From contig JAVHJL010000004.1 of assembly GCA_036971715.1 (NCBI GenBank), forward strand, positions 620,001 through 684,000: 64,000 nucleotides of DNA, written 5' to 3'. This document shows, one piece after another, positions 11,918-24,001 of the stretch; positions within the stretch are counted from its first letter, which is position 1, and every line of letters begins with the position of its first letter. The notes below the pieces were generated by a model. It saw only the letters and a program-made list of their open reading frames with translations, did not search any database and had not been told where the DNA came from. This stretch comes from Arthrobotrys musiformis (taxonomy: Eukaryota > Ascomycota > Orbiliomycetes > Orbiliales > Orbiliaceae). Position numbers and translations under genes: made by a program.

Positions 11918-14903
11918 CCACGTGCCTCTTCAACCCTTTCGTTGTTTCCCCTCTCAATTGCACTAGAAAGAGTCTGGAAATGAGATAGTAGGATAAGAGC
12001 AGCAAGGGTTGTGGATGGAAGCCTAGAAACTAAGCACAAGCTAAATATTATATTGACGGACTTGGCCTTTCGAATGTCAAGTTCAGGCTGGAATCCCTTT
12101 TAGGATTTCCTGCTTCCGGGATCAATATGCACGCCGTTAGCTGTGGTGTTGTGTTCCATTCAAATTCTGGAAATACTTAGCGAGAATTCAAACACAATTG
12201 TGCAACGAAATTCTTTCCTCGCCCCATGCCGAGAATATAATATCATCTGGCACGATTGATGATACAATAGATACCCAAGTACTTGCCATAGGCAGGGTGG
12301 GCAAGTCCGCGGTGATATAATATTGTCTGTAGAGTGGAATATATATATATCTGGTTGGGAGATAATGAAAGCACTCGACGTATACTTCTCGAATACACAA
12401 TGCCAATGACCCTTCATATCTAAATACTCTCTGAAACTCTTTATTTGGATCTTCTCAAAGGAGTTATGGAAGCGTTCAACGTGGGTAATCTATTTTCGTA
12501 AGTGTCGACACCTTTAGCTACCTTGAGGCTAGCACCGTGGGGCTCGCCGCCTCGAGGCTTAGGTTATATATAAGTTTAACAGATATACGAACTTTCGTTG
12601 ATCTAATGTAAATATATAGAGTATCGTTGTTTATGCGCTGCCTGTACGTACTAAATGCTGGGCGTGCAGCTCGGAATTCGCGACATCTATGGCTGATAGC
12701 TCATTGTATGTACATACTTTCGGGTAATGTCTATAGCTAAAGTCGCGAAAATAAACAAGGAAACCTCAATGATAATAAGGACGATAGTATACATGCTAGC
12801 ATTCGGTTCACGAGATAAGTACTCCTAAGTATTCTCCTCAGAAAACGGTATCCTTCCCAATCCTCACCACGATGCATATGCTGTTTGCAATATATGTCTC
12901 GGAATGCGTCCGCAGTAGCATTTGGTTTACGAGATAAAGATATATACTTAAGTTCCTATAAGTACTATAATTATATATATATAATTATGCACTTGTAAGA
13001 ATGTTTGCAACTCCCACGCTTGAGATCTAGACTATTGAGACCCAAATCGTTGCGTTGTGAAGAGGAGTTATATGGGAATAGGAACAGGCGGAAGTGGGTC
13101 CACATCCGGACGCGATTAAATTTCAGGTCAGGCAACCTCGGCTCCAAATGTTCAGATACAGAGCCTCTAAGGCCCCTCCACGCTTCTGAGATCCTGATCC
13201 CGGCGACATCTTATCTGAAACATTTGCCCGCTGCCTTCTTCCTTCTTTTTGAGGCGTTTACTCTATATCAACGTCTCCAAAATATTTTGGAGTTAACTAG
13301 TTTGGCAGGAAATATTTTTGCAGAACATATCAGTCCGCGATACTCGGATAGAAAAATAATTTTCAATATTTCAAGATTAGTTTTGCGTGTCACCTATTTT
13401 GTCTACTTAATGGGAAAAAAAGAAAGGAAAAAAAAAAAACGGGCTTGCTCAATAAACAATTGAAGCATTGATACCACTCTCCAACGAGCTCAGGCATGTC
13501 GCCAACTTAGGAATTTTCGGGTGCAGCTACCCTTTCGTTTTCCCACATGTCTACCTTTATCAAATGTATGGTTTGCGTCTTCAAAGAAGAAAACAAGAGG
13601 AAGGAGGGGTGCAAAACGAAAGACTGGCCGCACCCCGTTTAGGGGGCGCTGGTCTGGAGCCAGACACGACCAAGTGGCCTCACGGTACATGAAGTATCCA
13701 TCCGACACATCCATCTCAGCATGCCGATCTCTGGTAGAATGGCAATTGAAATATCGGATATGATAAGTACGGCAATAGTTGTGCGGGGCCTAGAATATAA
13801 CCGTCCAGTGCCCAGTTTCCACCGCCCGGCCAAAAAGTTTTCCAATGCAATGTACATGTTGGGAGAAAATTTCGAAAGGCTATGGATACCAGACTTCTCA
13901 AGGACGGTTGCAGTTTAAGGGCCCTGCTTCCTTAGGCAAGGATTTCAGATAATCATAGGGAACCCATGCACACATGCATGCACAGGGACACCTTCCTATA
14001 TTCTGCAACCTAAGTTACCCGCAGATCTACGGCCTAGGTAGCGAGCTCGAGCTCTTGACTTTTACCACAAACGAATTTCGGAATTGATGAAGTCGCTATA
14101 AAGAAGTATATTCCCCAATGGCGACCGGTTCCTGTTAGGTCCGGCAATCCGGCACCGCCTCGGGGCTCTGGTGATAGATCTTCGACCACCTGTCCGAGAA
14201 ACCCATTCGAGCTTCTTTTTCGAAGAGGAGGGGCAAACTCTCTCCTTTTCGTCTAATAAGGAAATCCGCAGACGCTGAACCTTTTCCATGTAATGATTGG
14301 GTTTTTGGATTTTCCTTTTTAGACAGTGTGAATGCAATGTTATCTGAGTCTGGAAAATGTTTCCTACCTTGACGACGATCGAATATCATTTCCGGACGGA
14401 CAGAGGGCCGATGAAATAGATACTGACTAAAACCCCTCCAGATTCAAGTAGAGTTTTGAGTCGGGATAAGGAACGGAAAAAAATTTCAACGGGTAAAAGC
14501 GTATAAAATACGGAATATGAATTGAGTTTAATGTTTTGAGAAGTGCCGAAATTTAAAATAAGCAATCCGCTAATGCTGTCCGATCCCTTTCCCAACGTTG
14601 AAAATGAAATGAAAAATGAAATATATACATTATCCCAGAACTTCAAGATTAGTTCGCAAGGGAAAACCGAAGTATATGTAAAGCAAAGACTCTGATACGC
14701 CGCGTGAAGAAAATGTCGCTGAAAATAGTACTGAGCAGGAATAAAACACGAAGATTATACATAATGCGGGGAGATGTATGCCATCGGTATCATCGCAAAA
14801 ATAGCAAACATTTAAACCAATTAATTGCAATGAATTGGAGCGAATCGAAAAACAACCATATACAGGGAAGGGGGTTCTCAGGCCCCTCCTCCAAATGCCT
14901 TAC
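11918..14903. other. Intergenic, AT-rich, with a diverged direct repeat
   Basis: No gene is supported. The longest frame (13005-13463, +) has no recognisable features and ends in a lysine run from a poly-A tract. From 12430 to 13000 the DNA is AT-rich, with a (TA)n palindrome near 12969-12986 and a 22-bp direct repeat at 12798-12819 and 12917-12938 whose copies differ only by C/T and G/A transitions. Confidence 0.55.
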
Positions 14904-16314
14904 CTACTTGCGCTGCTTGAATAAGCTGTCACCAAGCCACTTCCAATTGTATCTGGCATTATCACCGCCAAGACACTCCAAAGTCTGCGCAAGCTCCTCC
15001 CTAAATCCAGCAACACAGTTGACATTTGGCTGGTTCCCGTGCTGAAGGGGAGTGATGTCGTTGCCGTAATTGCAAAGGAACTGTGCGACTTGGCTCGGTT
15101 TTGGGACACATCTATTTCCTGAGAGAATAGATTCTTTCCAAAACCGATTCCACGCCTCGCGAACTTGGACACGAGTATACATCTCACATCCGTCCTTGTG
15201 AGGACAGGATTGCGTATGGTCATAATCAAAGTCGTCCCAGGGGCTGTTCTCGTGGAAAGATTTGATGCGACGGACGTAGCGGCACCATTCTGCGGAAAAT
15301 AATTGTTGCAATTGGGCGGGAACCGAGTTTAGATAATCGTTCCAACGCTGCGACGGCTCGCCACAGTCATAATCTGGGTAATCGTCAAGGAGGGTACGAA
15401 CGGCTTCGTGGAGAATAGGCCGTATTTGTGCGGCTACGATTGACGGGACATTTGGCCGCTCACCCGCGAATGGTGCGCTGGCTTTTATCGTAATGAGGGG
15501 ACTGGTTGTGGCCGTATTGCGAAGATGATTTATGCAAGAATGTAAAAGTGCTTCATTACTCGTCGTAACTGCGGTATTTAGGAGAGAGCATATGTTTGAA
15601 TCGTCTGGTTGCGCAGAAGGGCTACACAGCGAGGGGTTAGCACATTCATTTTCTTCAAACAGGGTAGCTTGACACATCACAAGGAAATATCCTCACGCAC
15701 ATTAGGCCGTCATTGAATTGACCAATTGCTCTCTTCGGCGAGATTGGGTCCCCCATAGCCACATCGCAAAAGGATGTGGCTGTCGTAGCTCGACTTCTTG
15801 TTGGGGCTGTATCACAAGAGCATCTTGACCTGTTCTCATCAGATACATGGCCCATTGCGGAACCAGATTTCCTCGACAATCCAGAGTTTGCCCTTGAAGG
15901 AACTGGTCGTGTAGGCTTCGACACTTTCCATTTTTTACTTCTAGTAGTGTCCAATTGTGCCTTGGTTTTCCTGAGACTAGATTGAGTATTTCGGGACTGA
16001 TCTCGAGATTCATCTAGCAATTCGGTTACAGTGACGATAGCGGATGGCTTTTTGATATCGTCAAACCCATTGTCGGTCAGGTTTGGTACAAGGGTGACCG
16101 TGGACATGTTACCGAGCGGCTGAAACGAGTGGGTCAGAGTAGATAACCTTCTAAGAGAAGCTTCGCATCGCTTCACTAGGGCATCGACCTGTGGTCGTTC
16201 GAAAGAGGCTGACGATGGTGTATTATGGGACAAGAATGGATCGTGAAGTTTTGGAAGTAAAGTCAGAGCCGGTAGCTGGGGCAAGGACAATGGGTGGGTA
16301 ATATCGTCAAGCAT
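14904..16314 (-). CDS. Uncharacterised protein, two exons
   Basis: Exons 16314-15723 and 15667-14904 are joined by a 55-nt intron (donor ATTG/GTCAAT, acceptor GTCAAG, CCTAATG as likely branch), giving 451 residues. I do not recognise the family. The N-terminal ~190 residues are Ser/Thr- and Arg/Lys-rich and look disordered. The C-terminal ~250 residues are more ordered, with several Trp, aromatic and Cys positions, including SPWDDFDYDH, SCPHKDGCEMY and REAWNRFWKES. The two Cys in CPHKDGC could bind metal, but no known finger spacing is evident. The GTCAAT donor is weak, so the junction is the least certain part. It could be a lineage-specific fungal protein. Confidence 0.55.
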
Positions 16315-17267
16315 CTTTTCGAGCCAAAGAAAGAGAAAAATAAGTAATTATGGAAAAAAGGGTCCGAAGAATATTTTACGATATATGCGCCGTGCTTAAC
16401 GCCCTTATATTCCTTCCGAGAGACTAAGAAAGCCTCCTCACTTCAACAAGTAGGCTGGCCTCTGTTCAAATAAGGAAGTGGGCGTGGGTCGAGATGTCGA
16501 CTGCAGATTGCGAACGCTAGTCTGGTATAAAAAACGAATGGGTGAGGCGAGGTCCAGACTGAGGAAAAGAAAAGGAACGAGTCCCGTGGAAGGGGATACA
16601 GGGTGCCGCTGGGACCGTAGGCTGGGGATTTTATGCACGTTAATGCACGTTCCGGCTGGCAGGAGCTGTGAACTCTCTTTGGGTGCCCAAAAGAGACAAG
16701 ACTTTGCTTGCCCGGGTGTGGTAGGCGGTTCCGAGGGCCGTATAACTTTTTCTTTTTTACCCTTCTATTCTAACTTTTGCCCCAGACACCTATTGTGGAG
16801 GCCGAGGGGTCGCTCTCCTGACCACCAACGGGTGTCGTGGCCGTGCGGTGGAAACGGCCGAATCCTCAAAAATTTATATGAAGCCGTATAAAAATTACCC
16901 CCAATACGCAAATTGGGAGTCCAAATTTTACGTGAGAGAAAATTAGAAATTTGTCGAGGGTATGCGTGCGGCTGTTGTTGTTCAACGGCAATATCCTGTA
17001 CCACCGCTCGCGCGTTTTATAAAAACTTCCTGCTGAGAAAATGTGGCGACAAAGGGAAATAATAATAATAAGAAGAAGAATTAGGCCGGCCAGGTGCGAT
17101 ATCCACACTAGGATATGGAAAATGGTGGATTATTTGAGCCGGGTGGGTGGTATTATCACTGAAAGTCTCGTTGGATATTCGGCATGTGGAGGGGTTATAT
17201 TATCAAATAAAGTAGCCCAGAAAAATAAAATAAAGCTATGGAGCGGTCCCTGGCTGATAATATAGTG

Positions 17268-17284
17268 TTTTTTTTTTTTTTTTT
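17268..17284. repeat. Poly-T tract, 17 nt
   Basis: Uninterrupted T run in non-coding DNA, read directly. Confidence 0.9.
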
Positions 17285-19123
17285 ACTGTTTCGGAGAAGC
17301 CGTGAAGTTTATAGTAGAGAAATAGCAAACAGGAGGAAAGCATCGTGAATTTGTTCAAGAGGGGTTTGGGCCTTTTCTATTAAATTCAGTTTTGCCTGTC
17401 TAATCCCGTCCGAGACCTTGAGCCCAGTTATTTTTTTTTTCTCACGCCGATCACTATCGAGTTCAGGAATTCTTTACGCGGACTGTCAAGGAAGCCATAG
17501 GAAGCTCACACAAGCAAGCAAGCATATCTTTGTCCGAACGGGGGAACGAGGGGTGGGCATCGTGGTTTTGTCTGGTGGCATGTTACTTTTTGCTGTTTGG
17601 CTGAACAGCCGCTGGGCTATGGGCGGTGGTATGATCAACCCACTTTTGTATCCACTGTTGACCAGAGGCCCATTCCAGGCCATACTTTCGTACTCGGCGG
17701 CGCTGTGCTTTATTCTTGATCTTATTTTTATTTTTTATTTTTTTTCTTGTTGGTTCAACAGAAAGAAACCTAACACGCCACTTTTGCTATCCGCACGGGC
17801 AGAACTAATGTTGGAGGACAAGAATACAGAGGGATGCACAGACTAGCCAACATCTGGGCGCTGACTAGTCGATTCCGTTTGAAGATCATGAAAGTTTCGG
17901 ACATGGGCAGACTGTTAAAAACTCTGGCCGAGTCGAGGGTGAGCCTGTACAGAGTATACATGTTGTATCCAAATATCCATCGTCCATACATAGTATGCAT
18001 CCCAGAAGGCTATTTCCCGCTGGGGTGGGGCAAAAATCGATCCCAGCCAGCAGGCTCACCACCGGGGCACTAGCCATACTTTGGCCATGTGCGAAAACTT
18101 TCGAATGGGTTCAAAAAGAAGCAACTAGATTAGTGTTGCTGCGGAGTAAAAGGCCGAAAGCTGTCACCTGCAGCGAGAAAAAAAACCGATCTAGGTGGGG
18201 CCCTGGCTGAAGTCTAGACATCGACTTGTGCTGGCTGTATCTTGAATTCACTCCCACAGCTCTAATCCTAGTCCTGATAGAGAGGAATTGTATAGCCCAC
18301 TCCCACGCACGCATATATTTGTAGGTACATAATTCATACTTTCCTTGAGAATTTAGGTATGCATGTAGCAGCCTTCGAGACCGCTCCACGGCCTAAGACT
18401 TCAGTCCGCAAGGCAAGCTACACAAAACTGCTCAATGGTAGTATGTTGATATCGATATCCGTTAGCTGACACGGAGGAAATAATTTTGCAATTGCGAACT
18501 TGGGTAGCACGGTTTGCTGGCCACGTTGACGCTGCCCCTGGAGTAGTTCACAGCCGAGAATTCTCGATTTTTTCGACATTAGCAGCATACTAGTAGCAGC
18601 ATAGTGGGCTTCCGGGCCCAAACTCATGGATTTTAGACCAAGAATGTCATGCATGGGACCCAGCCAGATGGTGTTTCCGAGGCAAGTCTATTTTCTCCCC
18701 TTCTGGTCAGGCCATTCGATTCGAGAGCTTTGACTACTCGCCCCAGCTCCGCGCGCCACGCCAGCAAGATGAACTGCCACGGCGTGTTTGTAAAACCGAT
18801 GTGAAGGGTTAGCACAATGCTTCCTGTGCGTGGAAACTACATGGCATGCCGATCTAGACTATATCCCACCGATGAGCTCTCTCTTGAAGACTTATGTTAA
18901 TTTTAGAGCTAGTCGATATCACTGCATCCGACGGAACCAGCAATCGAACAGCCCCTAGGGCCAGAATCCAGCTTCCCACACGGACGGTTAGCAACAATAT
19001 ACGTACTCCAAGCTTGTACGATTGTGTATCTACAAAGTTCTGCATATTCCCAAATTAGCTGTGCAAAATGACTATCTATCGTCAAATGGATGGAACGTTG
19101 TCGATCAATATATTAACCTAAAC

Positions 19124-19148
19124 TTTTTTTTTTTTTTTTTTTTTTTTT
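19124..19148. repeat. Poly-T tract, 25 nt
   Basis: Uninterrupted T run in non-coding DNA; the longest homopolymer in the window. Confidence 0.9.
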
Positions 19149-19780
19149 GATTTCGGTAACGCTGTCTTCTGTATGGCTGAATGCTGCAATCGGTTCGGTG
19201 TGCGGCTGACAGTTTTAAGACCTCCCCAACTTTTGGTTTGCAATTGTTCCAAATGCGAGGTTTCTCGCTAAGTGGGAGACATTTCGTAAGCTCCCGTACG
19301 CCGCAGCCCGCCAATCTTGCTGTTCTTTCGGCGGAGAAAACCTCGTGATCCCCTGTGAGTATATCTAATTTGAGCACACTCCGAGCGATCGACAAAGCCA
19401 GGAAATGAGCGTTTTTTTCCACAGAAGCTCCGCATGTTTTTTTTTTTTCTCGTCGGGATTAACTTCGCCGATGTGGTATCCCACAACAGCACATATCACG
19501 GGTGAAACCGAATCGACGAGTGCTCCTACGGAGGGCTCCTAGATCCTTAGATGCAGTTGGGGACTCGAGTCAAGGATACTCCTGCCTTAGGCTTTCCCCT
19601 CTAGATGACAGCTGCATCAACTCGCGACCGTTATTTCTATCTTCTGGACCCTGAAATGGACCATGTTTTATGCAATGCATTTTTAATAGCACCCCTCTAA
19701 ACCATGTGGCAGATTCGACTTGTTCTGGAATTCCTTTCTTTCCTTCGGGGAAATTCTTATTCGCTCGACAAACTTGGTGA

Positions 19781-19797
19781 TTTTTTTTTTTTTTTTT
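19781..19797. repeat. Poly-T tract, 17 nt
   Basis: Uninterrupted T run in non-coding DNA. Confidence 0.9.
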
Positions 19798-21179
19798 GGT
19801 GGAACTGGAAATGTTTTCCTTCTGCTAGCTCCTCGGCCTCGCACCCCCCTGGTTCTAGAACAATCGGGGCCAGGTCCATGACCATGCACAGGGTGTAAAT
19901 CACTCCTTCAAGAGGGAAAGTCAACTGTGGCACTAGAGGCATGGGATCCTAATATAAACTTGTCAACAATCTGGAGATACCCCCTTCGCTTTGAGGAGCT
20001 AATAACTCTTATTTCTATCCGGGCTCATGCATGCTCATAATATAGCCGAGTTACATTTTTTTGCATGCATGCATGCAATCTGCTGCTCGCCTCGTAAGCG
20101 TCTACGCTCATTCCGTAGAACCTAAAAGATGTACTCACTACTCCGTAGCAATCCTGACTTTCTGCCGTATACAGCTTCCTGAGGGGGAAGGAAATAATGT
20201 CGATCGCTATTGCCCAATATTTAAATTGAATTTCACATTCTCGGCCGTATGCTCGATGCAATGTGGGTGGACTCGCAATATCAACTGCGAGGCCGGGAAG
20301 TTCGCAATCGATTAATCTCAATGCTTCAAAAAGCAAGGAAAGAGCTTGTTTCCCGAGTCTGGAGAATTTGCGAGCGCCACAAAATTAGGAGAATTTCCCA
20401 GCCGGTGGCGGAAGTGGCGGCACAAAACGAAATATGCCCTCTCTACTTGATTAAGAATGATTGGGTAAAACGAGCCTGCTGAGCCCCCCTTGCTCCAATT
20501 TCAACTGACAGCGGGCAACTTGACCAGATCTTTGGGTCAGGAGAACCTTTGGGCGTTTCTTTTGTTCAGAGAAATATCAAAGATTGGACCCACCTCGCAA
20601 TCTGTACCACCAACGAAATCGGACCGGAATTTTGCCCAGTCAGCCGCTAGAGGGACTCGGAGATTGCGCTGAGCCCGTTTGCATCATTTTAGCTTTTCGT
20701 ATTGCGAGAATGAAGAAAGACAATTGCAAGTTGTCTAATTAACCACGTGGATTGGCCCCGACGGCACAAAAGAGTGTGGTCAGACCCGTATATAACAAGC
20801 GACGATCACTTCCTAACTACCCCCGTATACCTCATTTTCTTGACCTCAACCGAACCGTACATGTATTCGCATATTAACTTTGGGCTCCCCCTTTCTCACA
20901 ATTGCAAGTTCAAAAGCATGTTCATAATTTGTATGCACATGTAGCCTCAGAGTCGTGAGGAAATGCAAGAGTTTAATCTCAGGCGCTAAAACTTTCCACC
21001 AGTTCGCATTCGGCAGGAACCCCGCGAATTCTCGTATAATTAGCTTCATTATCAAGCTCGGCTCGAGGCGATATCATATCATGTCATGTTGAATCTCCTA
21101 TATGTTGCAGATACCGGCTAGCATAATCCCACCACCATCTATTTCATCTCGATCAGATTTCTTGAACGCTCAGATACAA

Positions 21180-21199
21180 TTTTTTTTTTTTTTTTTTTT
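21180..21199. repeat. Poly-T tract, 20 nt
   Basis: Uninterrupted T run in non-coding DNA. Confidence 0.9.
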
Positions 21200-22822
21200 G
21201 GCCGACCCTTCTAGTTGCCACGTTTTCAGCTCATTTACTTTCCGCAGATCACTTGCACGCGTTGACAGCATTGGCCCGGGTAGTTATCCGGCTGGTTCCA
21301 CTCTGGGAAATTCATATTAGTATATATTAAAAATCGAACGCACACGACAGGATTTTCTTGACATCGACCAACTGTGACATCAAACAGTTCGATTGTTCCT
21401 GTTGATCAGTCGATAAATGTCAATCAGCCAAATTGCCGGGATAGAGATGCACCCAGTAGGGTTATTTGACGATACCATGTAGTTTAATACTTGACGCATA
21501 CACTTCACAGGCTTTCGTGATATATATATAAAAGTCTATATTGCAATGTAACACCACGGCAGAGCAACGCAGATTGCTGCCAAGAATCATCAAGAGAGGA
21601 AACATGGTATGAAGAACCCGGTCAAGCATTTTCAATCCCGGAAGATCCCATCTTGGATATTTGCATCGTCCACTGGCAGTTAGGATCGAGCGGGGGGGAA
21701 AATTCATCGATCGTGGTGGTGGTCGTCTCCTTCCTTCAACAACCACTACAACTCATGCAATGCATGCACAATCCGATTGGAAGGTTTCCCCTCCCAAGAG
21801 CTCTTTATTTCACAAAAGTTCAATATCCCAAAAAGATATATGATCTTCATGGTAGCATACCAGGCTGGATTTATGATGTATGAGGCGTCAGTTAGCGCTC
21901 GGTTGACTAACAAGTGTTCGGGTTGGCCGATGGGAATGCGGCATTTACTGGTTGCTCGGTGCCGCACAATCAGAAAGTTTTCCCAACTTTTTTTCTATTT
22001 AAACTCACGAAACTCGAAAGATCTACCATGGTGAATCCGGGGGTCCGGTATGTACTTTTTTTTGTGGGCTCGGGAAGTGGTTACGGGAACTCGCCTGCTC
22101 GGTAAAAGGAAAAATGTTGCGCGGATGGAGGGAGCTGGATATCTCTCCTAGGCCCGACTAGTGCGTCGAGGTATCTGAGACTTGCATCCACAGAAGCCAT
22201 GTGGAGAACCTAAAACATGTTTGCATACAGGGGCGCTTTGATGGTTCGATACGAGCCGGGTTACGAGTTCCGGAGAAATTGGAAGCTCTTTCCATTGGGT
22301 AAGCGGTTAGAGAAAGCCGGCACCTGGCGGGTTCCTAATACCTAGCTAATAAGGTCACTCGAGATGGTAGTTAGTTAAGCAAATAAGTTCTGATATCGCA
22401 TTCGGAACCCAAACTTAAGTTCAAGCTCGCGCGAGGCGGATTCGGTGTCTTAGGCTCATTAGTACCATGCAAGCCGATGGGTCAGTTCATATGAATTCAT
22501 GATCGTACCTCAAAGTTTCTTACTACGATATTTGTAATACATTTGTCTCCGGATTTAAAATTCTCTATTGACTTATATGATCAGTACATGCGATTCTTGA
22601 TTATCTAGTCGACTAGTTCTCAGGGCTAATAAGCCCGCGGCTATAGGTTGACTACTCTTTCTTTGTACATGATGATGCATAGATATATTTTAAGCACACT
22701 TCCAATTCCAACGTTTTTCCTGGTTTACGAGACAAGACATGCTCCACAGAGACCCTAGAATACGGTAAACAATAGTTTTATATTATGTGGTTTATTGTTG
22801 ACCACTGGAGCCTCTTTCTTCC

Positions 22823-24001
22823 TCACAAGCTCTCCTGGTTAAATCTGCACCATCCAGACCTTCCAACAAGATGCTCGCGCTTGACTTTAACTCTCAAGGA
22901 AGATGAAACAGTTGGGGAATCGGGAAGACGACCAACGCAGGTACCGCCATAGGTATAATACTGAGCGCCGAACCTAGTCTTAATTAAGTTGAGCTGGTTG
23001 TCGAAGCAGCCGGTAGTAGCACCTGGGGCGACTGCGGGGAGAAGGCCAGTGTTGATGTTGTAGAGAACGGCGATACTCATTTCAGCAAATTCTTCGTGGC
23101 GGCCTGCGGTATTGCCGTAGTTACTAATGCTGCAAGTATCGGTGGCGAGAGCGTTAATGAACGCTGGCTTTGCTGCAGTTTGTGAAGTCCAGTTAGCTAA
23201 GAGGATTTCCTGTTTCCCGGTAAATAAACCGTGGATGAAGGTGAAACTGGTCTCGTTCCCAGCCTCACCCAGGGTGGTCCAGGTTATTCTTACAAGAATA
23301 ATCTTGGCCGAATACATCAGCCCTATTATCAATTAAGTGACCACTGTATATAAACATCGCATAGTATTAGCCTTCTATCACAGACCAAGCGACTCTATAG
23401 TTGTATCAGGCCAATTTAATTGGCCAACAATGCACAAGCTTTCTCTACTCACACTTCATGAGCATATGTAGGTATTGGGCAATCTCCCGCAACCATAAGA
23501 TCTCCGTCATCAGGAGCAGCGCAGCAGCAGTTCCCGTTCGGGTTAGGAACAATCATTGGGTGACGGACCATGCTCCTCATATGCACTGGCATACGGCCGA
23601 AGATATCAGCAGAGCGTCCGATGTGGACTGGAGCATTTTCACATCTGCAGAATACCCATGGGCGGTCGCACTAGATGGCCGCAGTTAATAATCTTAGCCT
23701 GTGTTTCAAAAGTCTCAAAAGATGTTGGAAGATTTCATGCGATATTCAAACTTACGTCTTCGTAGGTCACGTTGTAAACTTGAACCTGGCTAGGTTGGCA
23801 TCCGCGGGATGCCATTTGAACAGCGCAAGAGCTTGGAAGGGATCCCGCGGGCCATTGAACGACGGTATGGGGGACCCAAACCGAGGCGTCCTGAATTGGC
23901 TGGTTGAAATACGTTCCAATGTCTGGGTAGGCAACCATAGAATGGAATGGCTGAGCGACTGCCGTTGAAGCAACAAAAAGAATAGCTGCGAATTGCTTCA
24001 T
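22823..24001 (-). CDS. Secreted con-13-like protein with HExxH (putative zinc metallopeptidase fold)
   Basis: Four exons: 24001-23756, 23670-23453, 23343-23294 and 23172-22823; phases match and give 287 residues. The N-terminus MKQFAAILFVASTAVAQ is a clear signal peptide. Exon 2 begins CDRPWVFCRCENAP and contains DIFGRMPVHMRSMVRH, a pattern I associate with conidiation-specific protein 13 (con-13) relatives. The third splice junction creates YAHEVGH (His153-Glu154-His157), a standard HExxH zinc motif that no unspliced frame shows. Exon 4 carries FINALATDTCSISNYGNTAGRHEEFAEMS, where the downstream Glu residues could supply a third ligand; the motif NTAGRHEEFAE is well conserved in appearance. 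Many Cys suggest disulfides. Expected location is outside the cell or in the wall. The intron 23293-23173 is open in another frame but contains a dispersed repeat, which favours removal. Activity as a peptidase is inferred. Confidence 0.75.
23249..23270 (-). repeat. Copy of a dispersed ~20-bp repeat, inside an intron
   Basis: On the minus strand this reads TGAGGCTGGGAACGAGACCAG, identical to a stretch starting at 50101 (+) and nearly identical to one at 47852 (+). It lies wholly within the proposed third intron of the con-13-like gene. Confidence 0.7.

Larger units (their letters stand above)
16315..22822. other. 6.5-kb gene-poor interval rich in homopolymer T tracts
   Basis: Only short, featureless open frames on either strand. 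Poly-T runs occur at 17268-17284, 19124-19148, 19437-19448, 19781-19797 and 21180-21199. Such runs can be promoter elements, tails of retroposed copies on the opposite strand, or simple drift. I found no transposase, reverse-transcriptase or integrase motif. Confidence 0.5.

Noticed and set aside
13005..13463. 152-codon open frame on +
   Set aside because: Composition is not coding-like and the end is a poly-A-derived lysine run.
18660..18760. tRNA-Ser-like sequence on the minus strand (GGCGAGTAGTCAAAGCTCTCGA resembles the D-arm and anticodon-stem region)
   Set aside because: No matching acceptor stem or B-box (GGTTCGA-type) follows within tRNA distance, so at most a fragment.
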